A DNA stretch of 64,000 bases from Puniceicoccaceae bacterium 5H (GTDB taxonomy: Bacteria > Verrucomicrobiota > Verrucomicrobiia > Opitutales > Oceanipulchritudinaceae), in contig WOUP01000001.1 in NCBI GenBank assembly GCA_009772895.1, positions 248,001 through 312,000 of the forward strand. Direction: 5' to 3'. A program made the position numbers and the translations under genes. Below are positions 10,610 through 20,879 of the stretch, piece by piece. Every line of letters begins with the position of its first letter. Position 1 is the stretch's first letter. The notes beneath the pieces are model-generated. The model was given only the letters and a program-made list of their open reading frames with translations, had not been told where the DNA came from and ran no database searches.

Positions 10610-11710
10610 TTAAAGTTGGTGGGGTTGCAGATTTGCTTCCTTGATCTCGAGGCCGTGTCCCGGTCGGTCGAGCTGAGGGAAGAGTTGCCCGTCCTTCAAC
10701 TCCGGCAGGCCGTCGAAGGCCATGTCTTCCAGGCGAGCGTGATCGTGGAAATATTCGAGGTGCCGAAAACCCGGGGCCGCGCAGCCGATCGGAGTGGTCA
10801 GGGCCGGCGCGCAGTGCGCACTCAAGGGCGTCTGGAACGCCTCCGCCAAAGCCGCGATGCGTCGAAAGCCCGTATAGCCACCGCAACGCGTCACGTCGGG
10901 CATCAACACGTCTACGGCCTGCGCCTGCAGGAAGCGCCGGGCTTCGGACGAACGGTAGAGATACTCACCGTCAGCGATTTCGATCCCCGCGGGAATCTGG
11001 TGGCGCAGGAGCCGTAAGCCCTCGAAGTCGGCCGGATCGAGGGGCTCTTCAACCCAGCAGATCTGACCTACTTCGTAAAAGACATCCGCCCACTTGCGCG
11101 CCTCGGCAACGGTGTAGGCACTGTTGGCATCCACCATCAGTTGCGTCTCCGGGCCGATGACCAGTCGCGAAGCTTCGACCCGTTCGCGGTCTTGCTCCGG
11201 GTGACGCCCGACCTTCATCTTGACGGCCTTGAATCCTTGTTGAGCCCAACGGCTGAGTTGGGCTTCGAGATCGCCGAGTTCGTAGGAGGTGAAGCCGCCG
11301 CTGCCGTAAGCTGGCGCGGACGGCCTTTGCTGACCAAGCAGGCGGGCGAGCGGTTCTGCCAGCAGGCGCGCGTAGAGGTCCCAAAGGGCGCAATCGACGG
11401 CGGATATCGCCATCATGGGCAAACCGATCTGCCCCAGATTGCGGATCGCGGCAAGCATACGCTCGAGCTGCCATTCGGGAGTCGATGCCGAGGTCCCATC
11501 TAGCAGGGGAAGCAGATGTGCTTCGATGAACCGGGCACAGCTGAGATCCGCGTAGGTATACCCGAATCCCTTGAGGTCTCCGCACCAGAGTTCGACGAGC
11601 ACGAGGCTGGTGGCGTCCCATTCAAGTGTGCCGTCGGACTCGAGCGAATCGGTCGGGATCCGGAAGGTCCGAACCCGCGACCGTGTAAGGGTGTGTGCAA
11701 CTGCTTTCAC
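10610..11710 (-). CDS. Enolase-superfamily (mandelate racemase/muconate lactonizing enzyme-like) protein
   Basis: FKAVKMKVGR (catalytic Lys), MVDANSAYT, WVEEPLDPADFEGL, IADGEYLY. Confidence 0.85.
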   Translation of the reverse strand: MKAVAHTLTRSRVRTFRIPTDSLESDGTLEWDATSLVLVELWCGDLKGFGYTYADLSCARFIEAHLLPLLDGTSASTPEWQLERMLAAIRNLGQIGLPMMAISAVDCALWDLYARLLAEPLARLLGQQRPSAPAYGSGGFTSYELGDLEAQLSRWAQQGFKAVKMKVGRHPEQDRERVEASRLVIGPETQLMVDANSAYTVAEARKWADVFYEVGQICWVEEPLDPADFEGLRLLRHQIPAGIEIADGEYLYRSSEARRFLQAQAVDVLMPDVTRCGGYTGFRRIAALAEAFQTPLSAHCAPALTTPIGCAAPGFRHLEYFHDHARLEDMAFDGLPELKDGQLFPQLDRPGHGLEIKEANLQPHQL

Positions 11711-11718
11711 CCTTGGGC

Positions 11719-13473
11719 TCAGATCATTTCCTTTACCTTGTCCTTCACCACAGTGGGGATGATTTCCTCGCGGTATTTTTCACCCCGGGCGAGGGACTGG
11801 GCGAACTGCTTGGCCTGCTCAAACTCGATCTTGGCCGGCATGGGCGGTTCCTGCTTGTCGACGATTGCGTCGATCAATACGGGACCGGGATGGGCCAGCG
11901 CCTGATCGATCACATCCCCAATCTTGGCCGGATCGTCACAGCGCAGGCCGAGGCCGCCACAAGCTTCTGCGATCTTGGAAAAGTCGATGGGGGCGAGGTC
12001 CACTTCATACTCGGGATTCCCGAGGAAAACCATTTGCTCCCACTTGATCTGACCGAGCGTGCCGTTGTTGATAATGACGACCTTGATGGGCAGCTTGTAG
12101 CGCACTGCCGTGACGAATTCGGCCATCAGCATGCTGAAGCCACCGTCGCCGATGAAGGCCACACATTGACGATCCGGGTGGGCGACCTGAGCCGCGATGG
12201 TGTAGGGCAGTCCGTTGGCCATGGTGGCTAGATTGCCCGAAAGCGAAAACATTTGCCCGGCCTTGGCGGGAATCTGGCGCGCCCACCAAGTCGCGATAGT
12301 GCCGGAGTCACTCGTGACGATGGCATTTTCGCTGAGGCGCTTGCCCAGCTCCCACGCCACGACTTGCGGCTTCATCGGCTTTTCCTGTCGCGTGCCGCGC
12401 TTCTCCATCAACTGCCACCACTCGTGCGTCTCCTTTTGGCGCTTTTCGAGATAGCTACGGTCGTTCTTGCGCAGCAGATACGGCTTGAGCGCCGCCAGGG
12501 TCGCCTTGCTGTCGTAGGGCAAGCCTGCTTCCACCGGGTAGCGCAAGCCGATGCGCGCGGGTTCGATGTCGATCTGCACGCAACGGGCCTGGCCGGGCTT
12601 GGGCAGAAATTCGATGTAAGGGAAGGACGTGCCGACCATCAGCAGCGTATCGCATTCCTGGATGGCGTTCTCCGAGGGCAGAGTGCCCAGCAGGCCAATG
12701 CCGCCCGTGGTCAGCGGGTGGTTGTCCGGCACGACGGCCTTGCCCAGTAGCGCCTTGATGATCGGGGCACCGAGGGTGTCCGCTACTTCCAACAGTTCCT
12801 CGGCTGCACCCAACGCGCCCTGGCCGGCGAGAATCGCGACCTTTTCGCCTTCGTTCAGCACGTCGGCCGCGGCCTTGAGGTGGTGCTTGTTCGGTGTGGG
12901 CGGTTCGACAAAGTAGGAACCGCGGTCGTGCTTGGCCACGTTGCGACCGCTGCGCTCGCCTTCGGAAACCGGCAGCGACTGCAAGTCGGTCGGGAAATTC
13001 ACATGAGAGACCGCTCGGCGCGCTACAGCGGTGCGACAGGCCATTTGCGTGACGTTCTTCACGTGTTCCGGGCCCATGACACGGGTATTGTAAGCCGCGA
13101 CGTCCATATAGACGCGATCGAGCGCCACGTCCTGCTGCGCCAGGGTGTCGATCAGATCGTGGTAATGGTGGCCGGTGATCGCGATGACCGGAGCGCTGTC
13201 CATTTTCGCATCGTAGAGGCCGTTGAGCAGGTGGATGCCGCCCGGACCCGACGTGGCGAGGCAGCACCCCAGCTTCTTGGTGTACTTGGCGTAGCCGCAG
13301 GCCATGAAGGCCGCCGCCTCTTCGTGCCGGACCTGTACGAACTTTATTTTGTCCTGCCGTGTCCGGAGGGATTCCATGATGCCGTTGATGCCGTCACCCG
13401 GGAGTCCGAAAATTACTTCTACGCCCCAATCAATGAGGGTTTCTACAAGAACGTCTGCTGCTGTCTTCGCCAT
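11719..13473 (-). CDS. Thiamine-diphosphate-dependent enzyme, pyruvate oxidase-like
   Basis: 584 aa; FGLPGDGINGIMESLR, RHEEAAAFMACGYAKYT, ThDP motif IGDGGFSMLMAEFVTAVRYKLPIKVVIINN. Confidence 0.85.
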   Translation of the reverse strand: MAKTAADVLVETLIDWGVEVIFGLPGDGINGIMESLRTRQDKIKFVQVRHEEAAAFMACGYAKYTKKLGCCLATSGPGGIHLLNGLYDAKMDSAPVIAITGHHYHDLIDTLAQQDVALDRVYMDVAAYNTRVMGPEHVKNVTQMACRTAVARRAVSHVNFPTDLQSLPVSEGERSGRNVAKHDRGSYFVEPPTPNKHHLKAAADVLNEGEKVAILAGQGALGAAEELLEVADTLGAPIIKALLGKAVVPDNHPLTTGGIGLLGTLPSENAIQECDTLLMVGTSFPYIEFLPKPGQARCVQIDIEPARIGLRYPVEAGLPYDSKATLAALKPYLLRKNDRSYLEKRQKETHEWWQLMEKRGTRQEKPMKPQVVAWELGKRLSENAIVTSDSGTIATWWARQIPAKAGQMFSLSGNLATMANGLPYTIAAQVAHPDRQCVAFIGDGGFSMLMAEFVTAVRYKLPIKVVIINNGTLGQIKWEQMVFLGNPEYEVDLAPIDFSKIAEACGGLGLRCDDPAKIGDVIDQALAHPGPVLIDAIVDKQEPPMPAKIEFEQAKQFAQSLARGEKYREEIIPTVVKDKVKEMI

Positions 13474-13671
13474 AGCGGTTGAATTAGAGGTTTAGCAAAG
13501 GGCACGCATCGACTGGGCCAATCTACCAGCCAAAGGTCTAAGCGCCCGATGCGCACCAGAATCGACCGTTCAAGTAGACACACACGCACGACATGAAGAA
13601 GAGCCATTGCAGGATACTGCATGTGATCGGGCACAAATCCCGCGCGTTGCACCGGATCACGGGATGAGCGC

Positions 13672-13702
13672 AAAAAAGCCGCATCCCAAAGGGGAAGCGG
13701 CT
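13672..13702 (-). terminator. Rho-independent terminator after the DUF4396-like gene
   Basis: AGCCGC...GCGGCT stem (with extra CCC/GGG pairing) and an A6 run that is a T-tract on the minus strand, downstream of the gene ending at 13728. Confidence 0.65.
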
Positions 13703-13727
13703 CTCGGGCTTCAAAAACAAAGGGGGA

Positions 13728-14441
13728 TCAGTGGGCGTGGGCATGCCCGCCACCGTGGCCCTGCTCGTGCATGTGCTTCGCCATTTCCTTCGGGTTGTGC
13801 ATGCCCTCCTTCACGCCAAACCGGATCAGCAACAGATTAACCGGGTAAGCCGCAATCAAGCCGATGGAAAGCGATAGCACCAGCGAGGACCAGAAGAGGG
13901 GTTCGCCGAATTGCGCGTTCTTCGCGAGCCAAATATCGGTGCCGATTGCCACGATCTCCATCACCGCGATGCTGGCAGACTCGCTGTACAAGGCGTCCTT
14001 AAACGCTGCTCCGAATTTCTCGCCATCCTGCAGCAGGGGCCCGATCGTCATGCCGAAGCCGAATACATAGGCGAGCACGAAAGTCGTGAGCGCCACCCAG
14101 AGGTTGCTGTTGATCGCCAGGAGTCCCGTCATGACCAGCAGTCCAGTGATCTCGCCAGCTCCACACCCTGAGTAGCAGTGAGAAACGGAACGAAAGCCCT
14201 TGCGCCATAGCGAATCGTGGGAAATCTGCTTCCGCCCGGAATAGAAATAGATGAGCAACCCGATCGGGCCCGAATAGATCACGGTCAAGCACCATACGGC
14301 CTTCATGAGGGGCATGATTTCCGGGTTTTTGGCCCATAGGTCACGCACGAGGATAACGAGAGAGATGAGCATCAGCACGATCCAAGTGCCGATTACCCAC
14401 GGATTTGTGATAAAGTTGCGGAGAGCTTCCATGATACCCAC
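13728..14441 (-). CDS. DUF4396-like integral membrane protein with His-rich C-terminus
   Basis: Multiple hydrophobic segments; HCYSGCGAGE motif; C-terminal HMHEQGHGGGHAHAH. GTG start at 14441 or ATG at 14432. Confidence 0.7.
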   Translation of the reverse strand: MGIMEALRNFITNPWVIGTWIVLMLISLVILVRDLWAKNPEIMPLMKAVWCLTVIYSGPIGLLIYFYSGRKQISHDSLWRKGFRSVSHCYSGCGAGEITGLLVMTGLLAINSNLWVALTTFVLAYVFGFGMTIGPLLQDGEKFGAAFKDALYSESASIAVMEIVAIGTDIWLAKNAQFGEPLFWSSLVLSLSIGLIAAYPVNLLLIRFGVKEGMHNPKEMAKHMHEQGHGGGHAHAH

Positions 14442-14511
14442 TCGCTTGCATATGCCATACCAGTAGCGGGTGAACTGGGCGATGGCATCCTATCTGCAAA
14501 CGGCTCACCCG

Positions 14512-14916
14512 ATGAAACACGCGATCGATATTCTATCCACCCACCCGCACCCTTCACCTGCTGGCTCCACGGACGCCTGGACACAGCTGATCAAGGCAAC
14601 GGCAGACTGTGCCGTCTCCTGCCAGATTTGCGCAGACGCCTGCCTGGCCGAAGAAAAGATCGACATGCTGCGCCGCTGCATCCGATCCGACCTAAATTGC
14701 GCCACCGTCTGCGAGGCGACGCTAAAGCTGCTGATCACACAGACAGAGCGGGATCAGGCCGTGCTGAAAGCGCAGGTAGAAGCATGCGCGAAGGCCTGCG
14801 GCGGTTGCGCCGAGGAGTGTGAAAAGCACGCCAAGATGCATGCCCACTGCCGGATTTGCGCTGAAGCCTGCCGCGCTTGCGAAAAGGCCTGCCAACAGGT
14901 GCTGACAACCGTCTAA
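14512..14916 (+). CDS. Four-helix-bundle copper-binding / copper storage (Csp, DUF326-like) protein
   Basis: 16 Cys by my count in repeated CxxxC/CxxC spacing (CAVSCQICADAC, CAKACGGCAEEC, CRICAEACRACEKAC). Alternative start at 14470. Confidence 0.85.
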   Translation: MKHAIDILSTHPHPSPAGSTDAWTQLIKATADCAVSCQICADACLAEEKIDMLRRCIRSDLNCATVCEATLKLLITQTERDQAVLKAQVEACAKACGGCAEECEKHAKMHAHCRICAEACRACEKACQQVLTTV

Positions 14917-14933
14917 AAGCGACGACCAAAAGA

Positions 14934-14964
14934 AAACCCCTCGCCCGAAGTGGACGAGGGGTTT
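14934..14964. terminator. Bidirectional terminator between convergent genes
   Basis: Perfect inverted repeat AAACCCCTCG (14934-14943) / CGAGGGGTTT (14955-14964) between genes ending at 14916(+) and 14991(-). Confidence 0.8.
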
Positions 14965-14990
14965 GGGTAAATGTCTTTGCCGTCTGTGCG

Positions 14991-15725
14991 CTAGACGAGC
15001 GCGGGGGCAGGGGTCTCCATCTGCACCGGCTTGTTCTCGGTCTCGAGCATTTCCTTCAACCGTTGCAGGTCTTCCTTCACCATTTGCTCGAAGGAACGGT
15101 TGAGCGCCTGACCGAGGCGCAAGCCGATCGAACCGGCCGGTGGACGATAGGAGATGTGAACGTGGATCTCCGTGCCATAGCGCCCGGGCGCATCGACGAA
15201 CTGCACTTCGCCAGCGTTGTCGACCGAAGCCCCCGGGACTGAACGCCAGGCAATGCGCTGGTCCGGTTCGTCCTGATGGATTTCAGCGTCCCACGAGACG
15301 CGACCGCGTCCGCCCGGCAAGTGCGCGACCCAGTGAGAATGGCGCTCGTCATACTCTGTCACCTTGAGCAGGTGGTGCATGAAGCGCGGCAGATTCTCCA
15401 ACTGGCGCCAGTACTCGTAGACTTCACGGCGGGGCGCCAAAATAGTCTCGGTTACGTGGGCACTGATGGGCTTGGCACTCTGGCCGCTCGTGCTCCGACC
15501 AACCGCCGAACTGAGCGGACAATGGCCCGAGAGCCCGCGATAGAGCAGGCCGCCTCCGAGCATCCCCATCAGCAGCCCGACGGCCGGGCGACGCTGGCGA
15601 AAGGCAAATGCCGTGAGCGCGAGTCCGCCAATTGCCGACACGACGCGCTCGGGATTGCTCACGTTGATCTGGCTCGAGCCACTCGCCGGCGGCTCGGGAT
15701 AAAGGGAATAAGAGGGAGAATCCAT
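14991..15725 (-). CDS. SRPBCC / polyketide cyclase-dehydrase domain protein with N-terminal membrane segment
   Basis: TM-like segment (ALTAFAFRQRRPAVGLLMGMLGGGLLYRGLSGHC) then SRPBCC-like domain (VTETILAPRREVYEYWRQLENLPRFMHHLLKVTEYD). Confidence 0.75.
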   Translation of the reverse strand: MDSPSYSLYPEPPASGSSQINVSNPERVVSAIGGLALTAFAFRQRRPAVGLLMGMLGGGLLYRGLSGHCPLSSAVGRSTSGQSAKPISAHVTETILAPRREVYEYWRQLENLPRFMHHLLKVTEYDERHSHWVAHLPGGRGRVSWDAEIHQDEPDQRIAWRSVPGASVDNAGEVQFVDAPGRYGTEIHVHISYRPPAGSIGLRLGQALNRSFEQMVKEDLQRLKEMLETENKPVQMETPAPALV

Positions 15726-16003
15726 AGTGTTTGTCAGGTTGGGTTTCAAATTGATGCCTCACATTCAGCATCGCCCGTACCACGCCTGTTCTACCCGCTT
15801 GAGCGGTCGTAATGCTCTCTGACTGGTGCGGCCCCCGGTGCTTCGTGCGCCCCGTGACTTTCGCCAGGGTTGCAGGTTGCAGGGCCGCCAATGCCCGAGT
15901 GGATACCAGATCCAACCTCCCTGACTTCTCTGAAATGTGCAAACCAGATGATTGCGGCTTGACTGTCTGCCCCGATTCGCCAAAAAAGTCCGTTTCTACT
16001 GAT

Positions 16004-16080
<77 letters not shown>

Positions 16081-16122
16081 TTTTTTAATGCTTCTGTGTC
16101 AGAGGCTTTTACAGCTTTTCAC

Positions 16123-16407
16123 CTACCGTGTCAGGTAATCTGCGAAAGTCAGGGTGAAGAGGATTGCGAGCCAGAAGATGCCGCCGATGATAAAGAGCCA
16201 GGAGGTGTGGTCGTGGTAGCGGGCGCGCATGAAGATCCAGACGATCAGGGCGGCCTTGGCGCCGGCGATCAGGATCGCGAGGAAGGGCTTCCACGGGCCA
16301 TGCGGTAGCCAGACCAGCGAAAATGCGGCGCCCAACAAGACCATCAACGCGGCAAGAATACCGAGCAGCAGGGCATTGGAAGGCATGTCTTCGTGAGATT
16401 GGCTCAT
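16123..16407 (-). CDS. Cytochrome c oxidase subunit IV-like small membrane protein
   Basis: 94 aa, three hydrophobic helices; HGPWKPFLAILIAGAKAALIVWIFMRARYHD; stop of coxC overlaps its start (ATGA). Confidence 0.75.
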   Translation of the reverse strand: MSQSHEDMPSNALLLGILAALMVLLGAAFSLVWLPHGPWKPFLAILIAGAKAALIVWIFMRARYHDHTSWLFIIGGIFWLAILFTLTFADYLTR

Positions 16408-17048
16408 GGGCGAATCAGGTAGAGCATCGGGTAGAGGAACACCCAGACGAGGTCGACGAAGTGCCAGTAAAGCGCGGCCGTCGTCACGTATGTGGTCTGG
16501 ATGGTGCGTCCTTTGCGCAGCTTGAACCAGAGCACCATGCCGCTGATCCAGCAGACGCCGACGATCAGGTGCAGGGCATGCAGCCCCGTCATCGAAAAAT
16601 AGAGGAAGTGGAAAAGCTCCGCGCCTTGTGGGTGTTGGAAGTCCTCTGCCTTGAAGTCGAGGCCAGGGATGTGGTGATGGTGAAACTTCTCCCCATATTC
16701 GTAGAACTTGATCGCGAGGAAGGCGACGCCCAGCACGGCGGCTCCGGCCCAACTGAGCATGCCGGCCTTGTTGCGGCGCAGTTCAAAAGCCTTTTCGCCA
16801 AACGCGATCAGATAGCTACTGACGAGCAACACGGCGGTATTGATCGTGCCCCAGAGCAGGCTAAGGTGGCCGGAAGCTTCCCGAAACGCATCGGCGTGGA
16901 AAGACCGGATCACGGCGTAGGCGAGGAAAAAGCTGCCGAAGAACAGGATCTCGGAGCTCAGGAACGCCCACATGCCGAGGTAGCCGGTGCGCTTCTCCTG
17001 CACCTCATCCCGATAGGCTTCGTGTACTTCTTGGCTTAGGTGTCCCAT
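16404..17048 (-). CDS. coxC: Cytochrome c oxidase subunit III
   Basis: GMWAFLSSEILFFGSFFLAYAVIR, MTGLHALHLIVGV, ALYWHFVDLVWVFLYPMLYLI. Confidence 0.92.
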   Translation of the reverse strand: MGHLSQEVHEAYRDEVQEKRTGYLGMWAFLSSEILFFGSFFLAYAVIRSFHADAFREASGHLSLLWGTINTAVLLVSSYLIAFGEKAFELRRNKAGMLSWAGAAVLGVAFLAIKFYEYGEKFHHHHIPGLDFKAEDFQHPQGAELFHFLYFSMTGLHALHLIVGVCWISGMVLWFKLRKGRTIQTTYVTTAALYWHFVDLVWVFLYPMLYLIRP

Positions 17049-18691
17049 CAGTCCTTGTAGGCGTAAGCCTCCTCGTTCACAGTGGGCGTTTGCTCAAAGT
17101 TATGCTTCGGCGGCGGTGAGGATGTGGTCCATTCCAGCCCCGTCGCCCGCCAGGGGTTGTCCGGCGCCTTTTTGCCTTTTTTGAGCGACACGATCAGGTA
17201 GATGAACGGCAGCAGATAGCCGAGCCCGAGAATAGTGGCCCCCGCAGTCGAGACGACATTCAGAAACTGGAACTCCGGCGGGTAGGTGTGGTAGCGGCGC
17301 GGCATGCCGAGATAACCCAGGATGAACTGCGGAAAGAACGTGAGGTTAAACCCGATAAAGATCAGGGTCGCGCCGATGCGACCCCACCACTCGTGATACA
17401 TGCGGCCGGTAATCTTGGGCCACCAGAGGTGCAGCCCGCCAAGGTAGCCCATCACCATACCGCCGACCATGATGTAGTGAAAGTGCGCTACCACGAAGTA
17501 GGTATCGTGCACGTGCACATCCACTGCCAGGGTCGCCAGAAAAAGCCCCGTCAACCCGCCGATAGTGAAGAGCCCCAAAAAGCCGACCGCGTAAAGCAGG
17601 GGCGTCGTGAACTGCACGCGCCCGAGGATCATCGTGACGGACCAGTTGAAGACTTTGATCGCGGAGGGCACAGCCACGAGGAAGCTCAGCAGCGAAAAGA
17701 CCAGCCCGGCGTAGACGGATTGCGAGCTGACGAACATGTGGTGGCCCCAGACGAGGAAGCCGAGCACCGCGATGGAAAGGCTGGAGAAGGCCACGACGGA
17801 ATAGCCGTAGACGCGATGGCGGGAGAAGGTGGCGATAATCTCGCTAATCGCACCAAAGCCGGGCAGGATCATGATGTAGACGGCCGGGTGGCTGTAGAAC
17901 CAGAACAAGTGCTGAAACAGCAGTGGATCCCCACCGAGGGCCGGGTCGAAGATGCCGACGCCGAAGAGGCGCTCGACCATGACGAGGAACATGCTGATCG
18001 CGAGCACCGGCGTCGCCAGCACGATGACGATGCTGGTCGCGTAGAGGGACCAGATGAAGAGCGGCAGCCGCATCCAGGTGAGCCCCGGTGCACGCATCTT
18101 GTGGATGGTCGCGATGAAATTGACGCCGGTGAAGATGGACGAAAAGCCGGCGATGAAGATGCCCATCGCCATGCTGATCACGTGGCCATTGGAATAGGTG
18201 CTGGAGTAGGGCGTGTAGAAGGTCCAGCCGGTGTCGACGCCGCCCGCGACCATGGCGTAGAGGGTGAAGACGCCGGCGGCGACGAAGACGTACCAGCTCG
18301 CCAGATTCAGCCGGGGGAAGGCGACATCCTTGGCTCCGAGCATGAGGGGCACCAGGAAGTTGCCCAGCACGGTGGGGATCGACGGCACGAGAAAGAACCA
18401 GATCATCAGCACCCCGTGCACGGTGAAGAGCTTGTTGTAGGTCTCGGAGATGACCAGATCGCCTTGGGGCGTCGTGAGGTCGGCCCGCATGATGGCGGCA
18501 GCAAAAGCGGCAATGCAGAAGAAAAAGGTGATCGTCAGCAGATACAGGATGCCGATCCGCTTATGGTCGGTCGTGGTCAGCCAACTCATCAGGCCCTTGC
18601 CTTCGTTGAGGTAGTTTTCCTGTGGCTCTTCCGCGACGTTTTCTGGCGGATCGTTGACGAGGTGATGCTGACTGTTGGCTGAGTTGTCCAT
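17048..18691 (-). CDS. coxA: Cytochrome c oxidase subunit I (heme-copper oxidase, A2-like)
   Basis: [54 protein letters not shown]. Confidence 0.95.
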   Translation of the reverse strand: MDNSANSQHHLVNDPPENVAEEPQENYLNEGKGLMSWLTTTDHKRIGILYLLTITFFFCIAAFAAAIMRADLTTPQGDLVISETYNKLFTVHGVLMIWFFLVPSIPTVLGNFLVPLMLGAKDVAFPRLNLASWYVFVAAGVFTLYAMVAGGVDTGWTFYTPYSSTYSNGHVISMAMGIFIAGFSSIFTGVNFIATIHKMRAPGLTWMRLPLFIWSLYATSIVIVLATPVLAISMFLVMVERLFGVGIFDPALGGDPLLFQHLFWFYSHPAVYIMILPGFGAISEIIATFSRHRVYGYSVVAFSSLSIAVLGFLVWGHHMFVSSQSVYAGLVFSLLSFLVAVPSAIKVFNWSVTMILGRVQFTTPLLYAVGFLGLFTIGGLTGLFLATLAVDVHVHDTYFVVAHFHYIMVGGMVMGYLGGLHLWWPKITGRMYHEWWGRIGATLIFIGFNLTFFPQFILGYLGMPRRYHTYPPEFQFLNVVSTAGATILGLGYLLPFIYLIVSLKKGKKAPDNPWRATGLEWTTSSPPPKHNFEQTPTVNEEAYAYKD

Positions 18692-19698
18692 TAGCGTGTC
18701 GAGACGTCCGAGTCTTCGGAATCAAGGGATTGCAGGTAGGCGATCAGGGCCGCGATCTGGCCTTCGTCGATCTGGCCCTGATAAGAGGGCATGACGTTCT
18801 GGAAGCCCGCGACGATGTCCTTGCCAGGCAGCAGAATACTGTCGCGCAGGTAGCCGCTGTCGGCGGTGACGAAGCCGCCGTCCTGCAGGGCGATCCGACT
18901 GCCGGCGACTCCGGCCAGACGCGGTGCATGCACCGTGCTGTCGGGCTCATGGCAGCCGCTGCAGCCTTGGGCGTGGAAGATTTCGCGGCCGCGTTCGGCC
19001 AGCGTCAGGTGGTCCTGGCCGCTCATGTCTTGCTGCAGCCATTCGGCATAGGCTTCGGGTTCCATTACGGTCACCCATCCGTCCATCTGGCTGTGGTTGG
19101 TGCCGCAGTATTCGGCGCAAAAGAAGTGGAAGCGGCCGGTTTTGTTGGCGGTAAAGGTCAGCCGCACGTATTTACCCGGCACAACATCGCGCTTCACGCG
19201 AAAGGCGGGCACGTAAAAGGAGTGGATGACGTCCTCGGAAGACAGGACCAGGGTGATCGGCTCTCCCACGGGAATGTGCAACTGGTCGTGCTCCATCTTG
19301 CCCTCCGGGTGGTAGATCTGCCACATCCATTGCCGGCCCACGACGTTGATCTCCCGGCCTTCTTCGGTTGGGTCGTAGGAGTCGATATACAGCTTGGCGC
19401 CTATTGCGAACAGGCCGAGGAAGACCAGGAACGGAATCACGCTCCAGGTGGTCTCGAGCTTCCAGCGGCTTTTGGCAATCCAGAGCCCCAGCCCGCGGTC
19501 GTCGCGCTTGTAGTTGAACAGCGCGTAGCCGAGCAGGACCAGCAGCAACAGCACGATGAGAGCGCTCATCACCATCAAGCCGATGAAGACCGCATCGACG
19601 TGTCCAGCCATGTCCGACGCACGCTCCGGCCAAAAGCGCAACGCCGGCGCATCGGCGTCGGTCTGGGCCAATAAAAACTGTGGGAAGTGGCTAAGCAC
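18691..19698 (-). CDS. coxB: Cytochrome c oxidase subunit II with C-terminal cytochrome c domain (caa3 type)
   Basis: CuA motif [13 protein letters not shown]-terminal heme motif CSGCH. Confidence 0.93.
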   Translation of the reverse strand: MLSHFPQFLLAQTDADAPALRFWPERASDMAGHVDAVFIGLMVMSALIVLLLLVLLGYALFNYKRDDRGLGLWIAKSRWKLETTWSVIPFLVFLGLFAIGAKLYIDSYDPTEEGREINVVGRQWMWQIYHPEGKMEHDQLHIPVGEPITLVLSSEDVIHSFYVPAFRVKRDVVPGKYVRLTFTANKTGRFHFFCAEYCGTNHSQMDGWVTVMEPEAYAEWLQQDMSGQDHLTLAERGREIFHAQGCSGCHEPDSTVHAPRLAGVAGSRIALQDGGFVTADSGYLRDSILLPGKDIVAGFQNVMPSYQGQIDEGQIAALIAYLQSLDSEDSDVSTR

Positions 19699-20509
19699 TA
19701 TCCGAGCCCTTTCGTTCGCGGCGGAGGTTGAGCACGATAAAGCCGCCCAAGGCGAGGATCGTCAGGCCAGCCCCGACCTTGAGCACACGGTGGATGGCAA
19801 GGCCGTATTTGCCCGTCATGGGGTCGTATTGGCAGCAGAGGATCAACAGCTTGTCGGTCGGGCTGCCGAGCTTGCCCTGCGAAGAATCGGCCAGGGCAAG
19901 CCGCACCGCCTGACGGTCGAAGCGTACGCCAAAGAAATACTTGGAGATGGTGCCGTCCGGTTCGGACACGAGAAATCCGCTGGGGTGCGCATACTCGTTG
20001 GTGTCCTTCATGTATTGATACCCGAAGCCGGCGGCCTCCGTCAGCTTTTCGACCGCCTCGGGGCTGCCCCGCAGGAAGTGCCATGCACCGGCGTCGGCGT
20101 CGTCTGCGTAAGCCCGATTGGCGTTGTCTTCCGCATCGGCGGCCAGTTTGGCATCTTCGGTCGGATCGACGCTGAAGAACAGCACCTCGTAGTCATCGGG
20201 CGCCTTCCAGTCGAGGTCGTTGGAGACCTGCAGGACGCCCTGAATCACCTCACCGCACAGCATGGGGCAGCGGTTGTAGCCAAAGATCAGGACGACGGGG
20301 CCGTCGTCGAAGTAGCTGCCCAGCGCAACCGTTTCGCCATCGGTATTGATCACGGGCGTGTCGAGCGGCAAGGTGTCGCCGATATTCTGGGTCCACTCGA
20401 CATTCGGTGGCGGTGGCTGATTGTAGTTCGTCTGGGCGTGGGCGGAGGTCAGGCTCAACATGGCGCACCATGTGAGGATGACGCGGAGGATGGCATTAGC
20501 GTCGCGCAT
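19691..20509 (-). CDS. SCO1/SenC-family CuA assembly protein
   Basis: LIFGYNRCPMLCGEV (CxxxC) with thioredoxin-like fold sequence; distal His in YAHPSGF. Start chosen at MRDANAILRV (alternative 20548). Confidence 0.85.
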   Translation of the reverse strand: MRDANAILRVILTWCAMLSLTSAHAQTNYNQPPPPNVEWTQNIGDTLPLDTPVINTDGETVALGSYFDDGPVVLIFGYNRCPMLCGEVIQGVLQVSNDLDWKAPDDYEVLFFSVDPTEDAKLAADAEDNANRAYADDADAGAWHFLRGSPEAVEKLTEAAGFGYQYMKDTNEYAHPSGFLVSEPDGTISKYFFGVRFDRQAVRLALADSSQGKLGSPTDKLLILCCQYDPMTGKYGLAIHRVLKVGAGLTILALGGFIVLNLRRERKGSDSA

Positions 20510-20876
20510 CGAGATACACTCCTTGTCGTTGAATTTCGAAAGTCTCATCGGCGGACCAACGAGGCAGGCCGTTTTCGGCGATCTGCTGTTTGGCTTCTGC
20601 GAGGGGGATCGTGCCCTCTTCAGTGCCGTCGAGCCGATGGGCGTTGGCTTGCATCATCGCCTGCCAGTCCTCATCGATCGGCGTGTCGTAGTTCGGGCCG
20701 TGGGTGAAGAGCAGGCGGGGATCGTCCGACGCGATCGAGGAAAGCGGCTGGTGGTAGATCCACTTTAGCGCCAGGAGGCTACCGACCACGACTCCGGCCA
20801 GCGCAAGCGCGACCAGCACCGGCCCTCGCAGGCCGACGTCCTTCTTTTCGTAATCGTTGTCCAGGTGCGGCTTCAT
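20496..20876 (-). CDS. Single-pass membrane protein embedded in the ACIII-caa3 operon (possible ActG-position protein)
   Basis: One N-terminal TM segment (VLVALALAGVVVGSLLAL) plus soluble tail; tightly packed between actF and sco. Confidence 0.6.
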   Translation of the reverse strand: MKPHLDNDYEKKDVGLRGPVLVALALAGVVVGSLLALKWIYHQPLSSIASDDPRLLFTHGPNYDTPIDEDWQAMMQANAHRLDGTEEGTIPLAEAKQQIAENGLPRWSADETFEIQRQGVYLDARR

Positions 20877-20879
20877 GCG

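Noticed and set aside
9124-10644. 506-aa plus-strand ORF antisense to the FAD/Fe-S dehydrogenase
   Set aside because: Antisense artefact of GC codon bias; composition atypical and no motif.
17288-18682. 464-aa plus-strand ORF antisense to coxA
   Set aside because: Extremely charged Asp/His/Glu-rich translation mirrors membrane-helix codons on the opposite strand; not a gene.
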